The notes under the pieces are model-generated. The model was not told the origin of the DNA. It saw nothing but the letters and a program-made list of their open reading frames with translations, and made no database searches. A DNA stretch of 64,000 nt from Thalassobacillus devorans MSP14 (GTDB lineage Bacteria > Bacillota > Bacilli > Bacillales > Halobacillaceae). The position numbers and the translations under genes are program-made. Positions 53,016 to 63,132 of this stretch are shown here, piece by piece. The DNA is taken from positions 166,709-230,708 of the forward strand of contig NZ_KI543236.1 in the NCBI RefSeq assembly GCF_000496835.1, written 5' to 3'. Each line of letters starts with the position of its first letter. Position 1 is the first letter of the stretch.

Positions 53016-53726
53016 ATGCGACACGATATACAACCGAATGAACGAGCTTATACAACGAAAGAAGTGGCCGAGGAAGTAGGTATAGCTACCCCCACTGTCC
53101 GAAAGTACGGCCAAATATTAGAACGTAATGGATATGAGTTTTTCAAGGATGGCGATCGGCGTATTTTCGTGAAAACTGATGTTGATGCGCTTATAGCGAT
53201 ACGCGATACGGACAAACCTCTGAACGAAATAACAAAAGAACTGGTACAGTTGCAGAAAGAGCGTTTAGAAACCCCTCCTGAAACAGAGGTGGCGGCACCC
53301 GGTACATATGACCATTCACTCCAGGACCCCGAGCAGTTGAAGGATTTTATGAGGGCTTTAGCCAGTGAACTTGCAGCTGCCCGAGAAATGAACGTCCAGT
53401 TATCTAACGATATGGCTCAGCTGAAAACCACGGTTTCCCGCCTCCAGCAAGATCACCACGTGATAAGTTCAGGAGTTGGAAACTCTGCCCAGAAGACACA
53501 GGCCAAACTGGAAAAATTGAAGGAACAGCAAGAGAATCATTATGAAACCTTGCTTGAACAAGAAAGGCAAAGAAGTGAAATGCTGCAGCAGGAATTACAA
53601 AACATGCGTGCAGAGCAAAAAAAAGAATGGCAGATGCAAAATGATTTTAATAAACGGTTAGAACAAACTGTTCAACAAAAACCTCAAGGAATTTTTGGAA
53701 AGCTCTTTGCCATTTTTCGGGAATAA
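53016..53726 (+). CDS. MerR-like HTH and coiled-coil protein (DUF3967-type)
   Basis: A 236-residue protein. The N-terminal MerR-like winged helix (about residues 12-70: YTTKEVAEEVGIATPTVRKY, ILERNGYEFFKDGDRRIF) is followed by a linker and a long glutamine/glutamate-rich coiled coil (about 120-225), ending GIFGKLFAIFRE, a possible amphipathic helix. The arrangement resembles DUF3967 proteins, which are frequent on Bacillus plasmids and phages, and superficially RacA. Function unknown. DNA binding plus self-association is likely. AAGGAGGG precedes the ATG. It stands alone with an operator-rich 5' region and is followed by repeat copy 4. It has no counterpart at this place in B. subtilis. Confidence 0.75.
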   Translation: MRHDIQPNERAYTTKEVAEEVGIATPTVRKYGQILERNGYEFFKDGDRRIFVKTDVDALIAIRDTDKPLNEITKELVQLQKERLETPPETEVAAPGTYDHSLQDPEQLKDFMRALASELAAAREMNVQLSNDMAQLKTTVSRLQQDHHVISSGVGNSAQKTQAKLEKLKEQQENHYETLLEQERQRSEMLQQELQNMRAEQKKEWQMQNDFNKRLEQTVQQKPQGIFGKLFAIFRE

Positions 53727-53770
53727 ATTCATTTTGCGAGAGCCTTTGACATTTTAATAAGCCAAGTCGA

Positions 53771-53806
53771 AGGGAGTTTATCTGTCAAAGATACACTCCT
53801 TTTTTA
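53771..53806 (+). terminator. Terminator of MerR-like gene
   Basis: GGGAGTTTATCT...AGATACACTCC hairpin followed by TTTTTT. Confidence 0.75.
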
Positions 53807-53837
53807 ATGCACTCTCATTAAATCTCTTGCAGTTAAC

Positions 53838-54494
53838 GCTCCCTTTAATGGAAGACTCAGTTTCGAGAGAAACTGTTTCCGTTACGGTAGATAATCTCTG
53901 GAGGGCCGGGAAATCACTCGCTTTCCATGGGGGTACGGTGAGCTTCCTCAGGCTCCGCCTTGCGGGATCTCACCATGTCCTATCCTCCCATAGGAGTCTC
54001 GCAATTTCCCGGCCCTCCTTGCATTTGTAAGACTAACGGAAACATCGATATGCGGAACCACCATCTTAACAGCTGAAAAGAGCTTATGTCCTGAATCATT
54101 GAGCTTTTCATGCAGAAAATGTGGAAGATATCTTCTCACAACGTAGGGTTCGTTCGTCAAAATATGGATAAGGTGGCGGGGAAACGGTGAGACTCCCGTG
54201 GGAGAAGGGGCTAGGCGAGACCCCACAGGTCGTGAAACGGCCGAGGAGGCTTGCCAGCCTCCCCCACAGGAAAAAAACGAATGCGTAATCGCCTTGGGAG
54301 ACACGACACGCATAAGCAGAACAGCAAAAGGGAAGTGTTCTTTCTTCCCGTTGATGGACTGCTTATGTCGCGAGTGTCTAGGCGATGAAGCTGGAAAGCG
54401 AATCGTTTTCCAGCCACCCTTTCGCCTGTCTCGGTAACGAACCCAAATTACTTTGAAGCTGAGTCTTCCACAATTCGGCCATATAATTGAATAA
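53838..54494. repeat. Composite palindromic repeat, copy 4 (orientation B-reverse, A-forward)
   Basis: About 657 bp with the same layout as copy 3. The ends are GACTCAGTTTC (53854-53864) and GAAGCTGAGTC (54455-54465). Module B is at about 53902-54022 and module A at about 54172-54415, with the nested hairpin at 54274-54392. It is the closest in sequence to copy 1 (inverted). It lies between the convergent MerR-like gene and rocD. Confidence 0.9.
54274..54392. repeat. Nested hairpin unit inside module A of copy 4
   Basis: About 119 bp, flanked by GGAAA at 54269-54273 and 54393-54397. Arms and inner hairpin as in the other copies. Confidence 0.8.
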
Positions 54495-54510
54495 GTTACT
54501 TATAAGTAAA

Positions 54511-54545
54511 AATGAGCCTGGCGAATATTCGCCAGGCTCATTTTC
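54511..54545 (-). terminator. Terminator of rocD
   Basis: AATGAGCCTGGCGA-ATAT-TCGCCAGGCTCATT hairpin. The minus strand continues TTTTAC. Confidence 0.92.
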
Positions 54546-54546
54546 A

Positions 54547-55740
54547 TTAAGATAATACTTCCTTGATTTGATCGATCGCCCATTCTAAATCCTTACGATT
54601 AATAATCAGAGGAGGGGCGAAACGGATGACGTTTTCATGTGTCTCTTTGCAAAGGAGGCCTTTCTCCTTCAGTTTTTCACAATAGCTTCGTGCAGGTTCG
54701 GTAAGTTCGACTCCGATGAATAAACCTTTTCCGCGTACTTCCTTGATGATCGGATTATTGATTTTTTTCAATTCTCCCATCATCAAGTTGCCTAATTCAA
54801 GAGAGCGGTCTGCCAGTTTTTCATCTTCCAGCACTTCCAGGGAAGCGAGAGATACTGCGCAAGCCAGTGGGTTTCCTCCGAATGTAGAGCCATGGGATCC
54901 AGGGTTGAAGACACCCAGGATTTCACGGTTAGCTACTACAGTGGAAATCGGGAACACACCGCCGCCAAGTGCTTTACCTAAAATCAACATGTCAGGTGTT
55001 ACGTCTTCCCAGTCGCAGGCGAACATTTTGCCGGTCCGGGCCAGTCCTGCCTGGATTTCATCAGCGATGAACAAAACATTGTTTTCTTTACAAACTTCGG
55101 ATGCTTCTTTCAAGAAACCTTCTGGAGGGATGACGATTCCAGCCTCTCCCTGGATCGGTTCAATTAAGAATCCTGCTGTATTCTCAGTGATGGCCTCTTT
55201 GAGCGCATCGATATCCCCGTATGGAACTAATTTGATGCCTGGCAGCATTGGACCAAAGCCACGCTGATATTCTTCTTCAGAAGATAAGGAAACAGCAGTC
55301 ATCGTACGGCCATGGAAGTTACCGGTACAGGCGATGATTTCTGCCTGGTTATCGGCGACCCCTTTGACATCATAAGCCCAGCGACGTGCTGCCTTAATCG
55401 CTGTCTCGACCGCTTCAGCTCCCGTATTCATCGGGAGTGCCATTTCTTTATTGGTGAGCTTGCAAATCTTTTCATACCATGGTCCGAGTTGATCATTGTG
55501 GAAGGCGCGTGACGTCAGGGTCACACGGTCTGCTTGGTTTTTTAATGCTTCAATGATTCGTGGATGGCGATGGCCCTGGTTGACAGCCGAGTAAGCGCTG
55601 AGCATGTCCATGTAGCGGTTACCTTCAGGATCTTCTACCCAAACACCCTCCGCTTTTTCTACCACAATCGGAAGCGGGTGATAGTTTTTTGCGCCGAATT
55701 CCTGCGTTTGGTCGATGATTTCTTGACTAGTTCTTGTCAT
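54547..55740 (-). CDS. rocD: Ornithine aminotransferase RocD
   Basis: A 397-residue class III PLP aminotransferase that converts ornithine and 2-oxoglutarate to glutamate semialdehyde and glutamate in arginine breakdown or proline synthesis. Seen: [13 protein letters not shown] (about residues 41-53), NTGAEAVE (about 101-108), [11 protein letters not shown] (about 225-235) and the PLP lysine in [10 protein letters not shown] (about 250-259). The ATG at 55740 has TGGAGGG. The frame runs to 55773 without a better start. It could supply proline as an osmolyte in a halophile (inference). A single gene with its own terminator. Confidence 0.95.
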   Translation of the reverse strand: MTRTSQEIIDQTQEFGAKNYHPLPIVVEKAEGVWVEDPEGNRYMDMLSAYSAVNQGHRHPRIIEALKNQADRVTLTSRAFHNDQLGPWYEKICKLTNKEMALPMNTGAEAVETAIKAARRWAYDVKGVADNQAEIIACTGNFHGRTMTAVSLSSEEEYQRGFGPMLPGIKLVPYGDIDALKEAITENTAGFLIEPIQGEAGIVIPPEGFLKEASEVCKENNVLFIADEIQAGLARTGKMFACDWEDVTPDMLILGKALGGGVFPISTVVANREILGVFNPGSHGSTFGGNPLACAVSLASLEVLEDEKLADRSLELGNLMMGELKKINNPIIKEVRGKGLFIGVELTEPARSYCEKLKEKGLLCKETHENVIRFAPPLIINRKDLEWAIDQIKEVLS

Positions 55741-55899
55741 TCTATCCCTCCATATCAATTCAAAAATCTTCATCCATTATAACAGGTTTCAGACTAATTT
55801 TCTCTCTAGTCTAAAAATTCCCCTGAAAGGTTTTATTAGGATAAATTTGTGTAAACATGGTACTATAACGGTAGATTGATAGCAAAAGGAGGAAGTTTA

Positions 55900-56259
55900 G
55901 TGGCACACTTACATATCACCTCATGGGTGATAACATTAGCGTTATTGATTCTGGTCTTGACATTTTCCCGTGCGGGGAATGCGAAAGCTGCTAAAATTAC
56001 ACACATGATTATGCGGTTGCTCTATTTACTTATTTTATACTCTGGTGGCAGTCTGTTCGCTTCCTATGCTGACATCGGGATACTGGTCATCGTAAAAATG
56101 CTGGTCGGTCTTTGGGCGATTGCAGCGATTGAAATGGTGGCAATCAAGGTCTCTAAGGCCCAGCCTGCTTCCAGTTGGTGGACACAGCTCTTGATTGCTT
56201 TTGCAATAGCATTGATTCTAGGTTTTGGGATTATGCCATTAGGCATTCTCCCAGCATAA
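55900..56259 (+). CDS. yisL: YisL-like membrane protein (DUF1516)
   Basis: A 119-residue protein with four membrane segments (about residues 7-22, 35-52, 58-78 and 92-112). It matches the YisL/DUF1516 family in size, hydrophobic pattern and position upstream of asnO. Function unknown. The start is a GTG at 55900 (AHLHITSWVITL) with AAAGGAGGAAG upstream. The in-frame ATT before it has no ribosome site. Confidence 0.85.
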   Translation: MAHLHITSWVITLALLILVLTFSRAGNAKAAKITHMIMRLLYLLILYSGGSLFASYADIGILVIVKMLVGLWAIAAIEMVAIKVSKAQPASSWWTQLLIAFAIALILGFGIMPLGILPA

Positions 56260-56270
56260 TTACAGATGGA

Positions 56271-56301
56271 ATGTCCGGTCATTATGACCGGGCATTTTTT
56301 T
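56271..56301 (+). terminator. Terminator of yisL
   Basis: ATGTCCGGTCAT/ATGACCGGGCAT hairpin followed by TTTTTT. Confidence 0.85.
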
Positions 56302-56374
56302 ATTCATATGGCCAGGTACTCGTACATATACTAGTTTATCTTTTTTCAGCTACAAAGAAGGAGTGGCTCGATAT

Positions 56375-58222
56375 ATGTGCGGAATTGTCGGTTGGACGGA
56401 TTTTCGGAAAGACTTGAGTTGTGCTTATGATACGATAGCTGCCATGGCAGCGACATTGGAGCACCGCGGGCCTGATGAAGGGACCCAATGGCTGGGCCGG
56501 CACACAGCGTTCGGGCATCAACGGCTGATTGTCATTGACCCTGCCGGCGGCCGTCAGCCAATGACGCGAAAAGTCGGGGACAAGTGCTTTACGCTATGCT
56601 ATAACGGAGAATTATATAATACAGAAGATTTAAGAACGGTATTGCATCAAAAAGGCTGGACGTTCCGATCCCATTCTGACACGGAAGTGTTATTGACCAG
56701 TTATATGGAATGGGGCGAGTCATGCGTCAACCATTTGAATGGGATATTCGCATTTGCTGTTTGGGATGATGCGGAACAAAAGTTATTTCTGGCACGGGAC
56801 CGGCTTGGGGTCAAACCGTTGTTTTATATGGAGTCAGATGGAGGATTGCTATTCGGCTCTGAAATCAAAGCACTGCTCGCCCATCCGAAAGTTGCTGCGG
56901 AAATGGATACTACTGGACTCCATGAACTGCTGGCATTAGGACCGTCCCGGACACCAGGATGCGGTGTTTTCAGGGGCGTCCATGATTTACGTGCAGGTCA
57001 TTTTGCTACTTTTACCAGGGAACAAGGGCTGAAAATAAAGCGTTACTGGAATGTGGAAAGTAAACCTCATGAAGACAGCCTAGATGTAACCGTGGAAAAG
57101 GTGCGGGAACTTTTTCTTGATGCAGTGGATCGGCAATTGGTTTCCGATGTCCCGCTTGGAACATTTTTATCAGGAGGGGTCGATTCCAGTGCCATCACCG
57201 CGATTGCAGCAGAGCAATATCGCAAACAGGGAAAAGGAGCGCTTGATACGTTTTCAATCGATTTTGAAGGTAATGACAAACATTTCAAAGCCAATGCCTT
57301 TCAACCCGCAAGCGATAAAGACTTTATTGCCTTAATTCAAAAGGAGCATGGCACAAACCATCAAAGTTGTATTGCCGATAATGAAGAATTAGTGCGCCTT
57401 CTGAAAAAAGCGACCGTATTACGGGACCTGCCCGGGATGGCGGATGTCGATTCGTCACTGCTTTGGTTCAGCGAAGAAGTGAAGAAAAAAGTGACCGTTG
57501 GTTTATCAGGAGAATGCGCTGATGAAATTTTCGGTGGATATCCGTGGTTTTACAGGCAAGAGGAATTGGAACGGGAAGGCTTCCCATGGATCCGCTCGCT
57601 GAACCTTAGAAACGGGCTGCTCAATAAGGAGTGGCAGCAAAAACTGGATGTGAAAGGGTATATGCTGGCCCGCTATCAGGAGACAGTCGATGAAATGCCG
57701 AAGCTTTCAGGCGAGTCGGCGGTAGAGGAAAAGCGCAGGCAGATGTTTTATTTGAATATGCACTGGTTCATGCAGACACTGCTTGACCGCAAAGACCGGA
57801 TGACCATGGGAGCGAGTCTGGAGGTTCGTGTTCCATTCAGTGATCATCATCTAGTCGAGTATGTCTGGAATGTCCCATGGGAGATGAAGCACTTGGATGG
57901 GAAAGAAAAAGGACTGCTTCGGAAGGCATTGGAAGGGATACTGCCTGATGAGGTGTTGTACCGGAAGAAAAACCCCTATCCGAAAACCCATAACCCGGTA
58001 TACACCAATGCGGTAGTGGCCTGGATGAATGAAATACTCGTTGATAAGCAGGCACCGATTTTCGATTTGTTTGACCGGAACGAGCTGCGTAATCTCGCTG
58101 ATACGAAAGGGCAGGCGATTGATGCTCCCTGGTTCGGCCAGCTGATGACAGGGCCGCAGTTACTTGCCCATCTTTGCCAGATCAACTATTGGCTCGAACA
58201 CTATCAAGTTTCGATAAAATAA
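56375..58222 (+). CDS. asnO: Asparagine synthetase (glutamine-hydrolysing) AsnO
   Basis: A 615-residue class II glutamine amidotransferase, near the B. subtilis AsnO length (614). The N-terminal nucleophile follows the initiator (MCGIVGW, Cys2), with RGPDEGTQW and YNGELYN in the glutaminase half. The synthetase half has the pyrophosphate loop SGGVDSSAI (about residues 265-273) and GECADEIFGGYPWF. AAGGAG precedes the ATG at 56375. The GTG at 56363 is too close to it. In B. subtilis AsnO is needed for sporulation. Shares a terminator with the convergent neopullulanase. Confidence 0.95.
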   Translation: MCGIVGWTDFRKDLSCAYDTIAAMAATLEHRGPDEGTQWLGRHTAFGHQRLIVIDPAGGRQPMTRKVGDKCFTLCYNGELYNTEDLRTVLHQKGWTFRSHSDTEVLLTSYMEWGESCVNHLNGIFAFAVWDDAEQKLFLARDRLGVKPLFYMESDGGLLFGSEIKALLAHPKVAAEMDTTGLHELLALGPSRTPGCGVFRGVHDLRAGHFATFTREQGLKIKRYWNVESKPHEDSLDVTVEKVRELFLDAVDRQLVSDVPLGTFLSGGVDSSAITAIAAEQYRKQGKGALDTFSIDFEGNDKHFKANAFQPASDKDFIALIQKEHGTNHQSCIADNEELVRLLKKATVLRDLPGMADVDSSLLWFSEEVKKKVTVGLSGECADEIFGGYPWFYRQEELEREGFPWIRSLNLRNGLLNKEWQQKLDVKGYMLARYQETVDEMPKLSGESAVEEKRRQMFYLNMHWFMQTLLDRKDRMTMGASLEVRVPFSDHHLVEYVWNVPWEMKHLDGKEKGLLRKALEGILPDEVLYRKKNPYPKTHNPVYTNAVVAWMNEILVDKQAPIFDLFDRNELRNLADTKGQAIDAPWFGQLMTGPQLLAHLCQINYWLEHYQVSIK

Positions 58223-58223
58223 C

Positions 58224-58254
58224 AAAAAGGACCGGTGATATCCGGTCCTTTTTG
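58224..58254. terminator. Bidirectional terminator between asnO and neopullulanase
   Basis: AAAAAGGACCGG-TGATAT-CCGGTCCTTTTT, symmetric A and T runs. Confidence 0.92.
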
Positions 58255-58278
58255 TATGGGGGGAGGAGCCTTCTATTT

Positions 58279-60084
<1,806 letters not shown>

Positions 60085-60152
60085 TTATAGACTAAAAGTA
60101 GACAAAAGTAATCAGAAAGTCAATGGAAACATACAGGGTTCATACGTTATCA

Positions 60153-60166
60153 TGTAAGCGCTATCT
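60153..60166. promoter_or_regulatory. Possible cre site
   Basis: TGTAAGCGCTATCT fits TGWAANCGNTNWCA with one mismatch (last base). Confidence 0.5.
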
Positions 60167-60209
60167 TAACCTAAATAAAAGAAATCTATGTAATTTGTTA
60201 AAAGTAGTA

Positions 60210-60226
60210 AATTTGTCTTGCAAATT
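60210..60226. promoter_or_regulatory. 17-bp palindrome shared with the MerR-like gene promoter
   Basis: AATTTG-TCTTG-CAAATT, identical to 52955-52971, covering the -35 of the mdxE promoter. Confidence 0.5.
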
Positions 60227-60245
60227 AATTCAGCTTTTGTATAAT
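60218..60245 (+). promoter_or_regulatory. Sigma-A promoter of mdxEFG
   Basis: TTGCAA (60218-60223), 16 bp, TATAAT (60240-60245). Expected transcription start near 60252, just before the two cre/LacI-type boxes. Confidence 0.7.
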
Positions 60246-60260
60246 AGAAATCAAGATATG

Positions 60261-60299
60261 TGCAATCGTTTTCATTAAATTGCGTTGAAATCGATTACA
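60261..60299. promoter_or_regulatory. Two cre/LacI-type operators downstream of the mdxE promoter
   Basis: TGCAATCGTTTTCA (60261-60274; one mismatch to the CcpA cre) and TGAAATCGATTACA (60286-60299; full match to TGWAANCGNTNWCA). Position after the -10 favours repression by CcpA and/or a maltose-specific LacI regulator. Confidence 0.75.
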
Positions 60300-60336
60300 T
60301 GATCTTGCACTAATATACCTTTGGGAGGTCAATACA

Positions 60337-61641
60337 ATGAAGAAATGGTTAGGTATGTTGTTCGCCGCACTATTAATGATCGGTGCACTTGCTGCCTGTG
60401 GTCCTGATGAAAGTGGACAAGAATCAGAAGGGAACGCAGATAGCGGAGATACTACAGAAACTGAAGGCAATACAGAAGGTGAAATGCCGGAGAAGCCTGA
60501 AAAACTTACTGTCTGGATGAACGCAGAAGAGAAACAGGAAGAAGCGTTAAAAACGATCACAGATAAATACACAGAAGAAAAAGGCATTGAGGTGGAGATC
60601 ATTCCAATCTCTATGTTGGACCAAATTGAAAAGCTGGATGTAGAAGGACCTGCCGGGAATGGCCCGGATATCATTTTCCAGCCGCATGACCGTATCGGTG
60701 ATCTTGTACTTAAAGGTCTTGTAGACCCTGTGAATCTTGGAGATAAAAAAGACGAATACACAGAAACTGCTATCGATGCTGTCACATATGAAGGTGACGT
60801 GTGGGGCTACCCTGCAGTTACAGAAACCTATGCATTATTTTACAACAAGTCTTTAGTGGAAGAAGCTCCTAAAACAATGGAAGACTTGATGGCTATTGCT
60901 GAAAGAGATACCAAAAAAGGAGAAGACAAGTATGGATTCCTGATGGAAGGTGCTAACTTCTACTTCACTTACCCATTCTTCTCCGGATATGGTGCTTATG
61001 TTTTCGGTAATGAAAATGGTAATTATGACATTGATGACATCGGATTGAACAACGAAGGCGCTGTCAAAGGTGGCAAGTTGATCCAATCCTGGTTTGAAAA
61101 CGGATATATTCCGCAGGACTTGACGCCGGACATCATGAACGGGTTAGTCAAAGAAGGAAAGGTTTCTACAGTAATCAATGGACCTTGGATGGTGCGTGAA
61201 TACCAGGAGGCCCTTGGTGACGACCTGGCAGCTGCTCCGCTTCCAAAGCTTGAAAATGGCAAAAACCCTAAATCTTTTGTAGGTGTGAAATCTTACATGC
61301 TTTCCTATTACTCTGAAAACAAAGAGTGGGCGGAAGACTTGATGGCATTCATCACAAATAGTGAAAACGCGATGACATACTATGACATGGCTGGTGAAAT
61401 GCCTGCGCGTAAAGATTCTATCGAAGACCCGGCAATCGCGGATGATGAAATCATGTCCGCTTTCGCTGAACAGGCGACTTATGGCGAGCCAATGCCTGGT
61501 ATCCCTGCAATGCAGCAAGTTTGGGAACCAATCAACAATGCACTTACATTTATCTCAAAAGGTGAGCCTGTAGACGAAGTACTTGATGAAGCGGTTCAAA
61601 TCATCAAGGATAACATCGCAGCTTCAGGTGCCGGACAATAA
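60337..61641 (+). CDS. mdxE: Maltodextrin-binding lipoprotein MdxE
   Basis: A 434-residue extracellular solute-binding protein of family 1. The signal peptide ends in the lipobox LAAC (Cys21). An acidic E/G/T linker (about residues 22-60) precedes the MalE-type fold: LTVWMNAEEKQ, GPDIIFQPHDRIG, YGYPAVTETYALFYNKSLV-type hinge region, and FVGVKSYMLS. It binds maltose and maltodextrins outside the membrane. The extra acidic linker suits a halophile. GGGAGG precedes the ATG. First gene of mdxEFG. The downstream hairpin at 61681 may raise its level over the permeases. Confidence 0.93.
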   Translation: MKKWLGMLFAALLMIGALAACGPDESGQESEGNADSGDTTETEGNTEGEMPEKPEKLTVWMNAEEKQEEALKTITDKYTEEKGIEVEIIPISMLDQIEKLDVEGPAGNGPDIIFQPHDRIGDLVLKGLVDPVNLGDKKDEYTETAIDAVTYEGDVWGYPAVTETYALFYNKSLVEEAPKTMEDLMAIAERDTKKGEDKYGFLMEGANFYFTYPFFSGYGAYVFGNENGNYDIDDIGLNNEGAVKGGKLIQSWFENGYIPQDLTPDIMNGLVKEGKVSTVINGPWMVREYQEALGDDLAAAPLPKLENGKNPKSFVGVKSYMLSYYSENKEWAEDLMAFITNSENAMTYYDMAGEMPARKDSIEDPAIADDEIMSAFAEQATYGEPMPGIPAMQQVWEPINNALTFISKGEPVDEVLDEAVQIIKDNIAASGAGQ

Positions 61642-61680
61642 ATAGAGAAAAAAGCTCATGCAATTAAGAGCGAAATGGGG

Positions 61681-61705
61681 GATGGAAGGCGGACCGCCTT
61701 CCATC
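61681..61705 (+). promoter_or_regulatory. Strong hairpin between mdxE and mdxF
   Basis: GATGGAAGGC-GGACC-GCCTTCCATC, a perfect 10-bp stem, followed by TGCCATTTTT. Probably a leaky terminator or 3' stabiliser that keeps binding-protein mRNA in excess. Confidence 0.65.
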
Positions 61706-61833
61706 TGCCATTTTTATACACTAAGAAAGTTTAACTTTGTTAAATGATTAGAGAATAAGAAAAGACTTGGGCTTTCACCATATGTACTTCGAAAAGCCAG
61801 GTTTTTCTAATCATCACCGGGGAGGACATTATT

Positions 61834-63132
61834 ATGGCAAAGGATGATAAAAAAGCAGCATTTGACATCAAACAACCCCGCAATATTGCTACTTTATTAT
61901 CTGTTTTCGTTCCAGGACTGGGACAAATGTTTAACCGCCGATTCTTTAAAGGCATACTTTTATTCGTCATTGCTGTCTCTTTTTTAATGGCATTTTGGGA
62001 TTATATCGATATCGGAATCTGGGGACTCTTCACATTAGGTACGATTCCCAGGGAACATCATTCCATCCAGTTATTGATACAGGGCTTTATATCGGTAGTG
62101 GTGCTTTTCTTTGGAATCGCTATATATATTTTCAATGTTAAAGATGCTCGTAATGATGCAATTGCTAGAGAAGCCGGAAGACCGAATCCGACATTTTTCA
62201 AAGCGATGCAGGATTTCTACGATCGTGGATTTCCATATTTCATGATCCTGCCGGGCTTTATCATGTTGATTTTCGTAGTAGTACTGCCACTGGCGTTCAT
62301 GGTCTCGCTGGCCTTCACCAACTACAATCAATATAATTCACCTCCACGAAAACTGTTGGACTGGGTCGGGTTTGAGAATTTCGTCAACCTGGTGAACGTG
62401 GATATTTGGCAGGATACATTCCTGAATGTCTTCACTTGGACGATTGTTTGGACAGTAGTAGCGACCACATTGCAGATTGTTCTTGGTCTGTTTCTGGCTT
62501 TGCTCGTCAACGACAAACGTATCAAGTTCAAGCGTACGATCCGCACCGTACTTATTTTGCCATGGGCGGTACCGGCTTTTGTATCAATTTTGATTTTCTC
62601 AGCATTATTCAATCCAACGTTCGGTGCGATCAACCGTGATATCCTCAGCCAATTCGGGATGATGATCCCTTGGCTGTCAGATCCATTTTGGGCTAAGGTC
62701 GCCCTGATCATGATTCAGACATGGCTTGGCTTCCCGTTCGTATTCGCTTTGTTCACAGGTGTATTGCAAAGTGTGCCGGCGGATATGTACGAAGCGGCGG
62801 ATGTTGATGGAGGAACACGATTCCAGAAGTTCCGCTTCATCACACTGCCGCACATCCTATTTGCCACAGCACCACTTCTGATCATGCAATATGCTCAGAA
62901 TTTCAATAACTTCAATATTATTTATCTCTTCAACGAAGGGAACCCCGCTGTCCGGGGCCAGTCTGCTGGCGGTACAGATATCCTGATTTCCTGGGTATAT
63001 AAACTGACATTTGAAACTAATAACTATAATATGGCTGCAGCTATCACGATCATAATGGGATTGGTAATCTCAATTTTTGCATTCTATCAATTCCGTAAAA
63101 CGGCTGCATTTAAAGAGGAGGGACGTTACTGA
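61834..63132 (+). CDS. mdxF: Maltodextrin ABC transporter permease MdxF (MalF-like)
   Basis: A 432-residue MalF-type permease with about eight membrane segments. The N-terminal pair (about residues 22-70 and 82-105) is the MalF-specific extension. The EAA loop that contacts the ATPase is YEAADVDGGTRFQKFRFITLP (about residues 319-339). GGGGAGG precedes the ATG. Its stop overlaps the mdxG start by one base (TGATG). The ATPase (MsmX type) is encoded elsewhere, as in B. subtilis. Confidence 0.95.
   Translation: MAKDDKKAAFDIKQPRNIATLLSVFVPGLGQMFNRRFFKGILLFVIAVSFLMAFWDYIDIGIWGLFTLGTIPREHHSIQLLIQGFISVVVLFFGIAIYIFNVKDARNDAIAREAGRPNPTFFKAMQDFYDRGFPYFMILPGFIMLIFVVVLPLAFMVSLAFTNYNQYNSPPRKLLDWVGFENFVNLVNVDIWQDTFLNVFTWTIVWTVVATTLQIVLGLFLALLVNDKRIKFKRTIRTVLILPWAVPAFVSILIFSALFNPTFGAINRDILSQFGMMIPWLSDPFWAKVALIMIQTWLGFPFVFALFTGVLQSVPADMYEAADVDGGTRFQKFRFITLPHILFATAPLLIMQYAQNFNNFNIIYLFNEGNPAVRGQSAGGTDILISWVYKLTFETNNYNMAAAITIIMGLVISIFAFYQFRKTAAFKEEGRY

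Noticed and set aside
53016-53726. Identity as RacA, the sporulation chromosome-anchoring protein
   Set aside because: The MerR-like plus coiled-coil layout is similar, but the HTH sequence and the C-terminal end fit DUF3967 proteins better. It cannot be called RacA.
6561-54494. The four composite repeats as ordinary insertion sequences
   Set aside because: No transposase or remnant of one is encoded in any copy, and clear target-site duplications at the outer ends were not seen. They can at most be non-autonomous.
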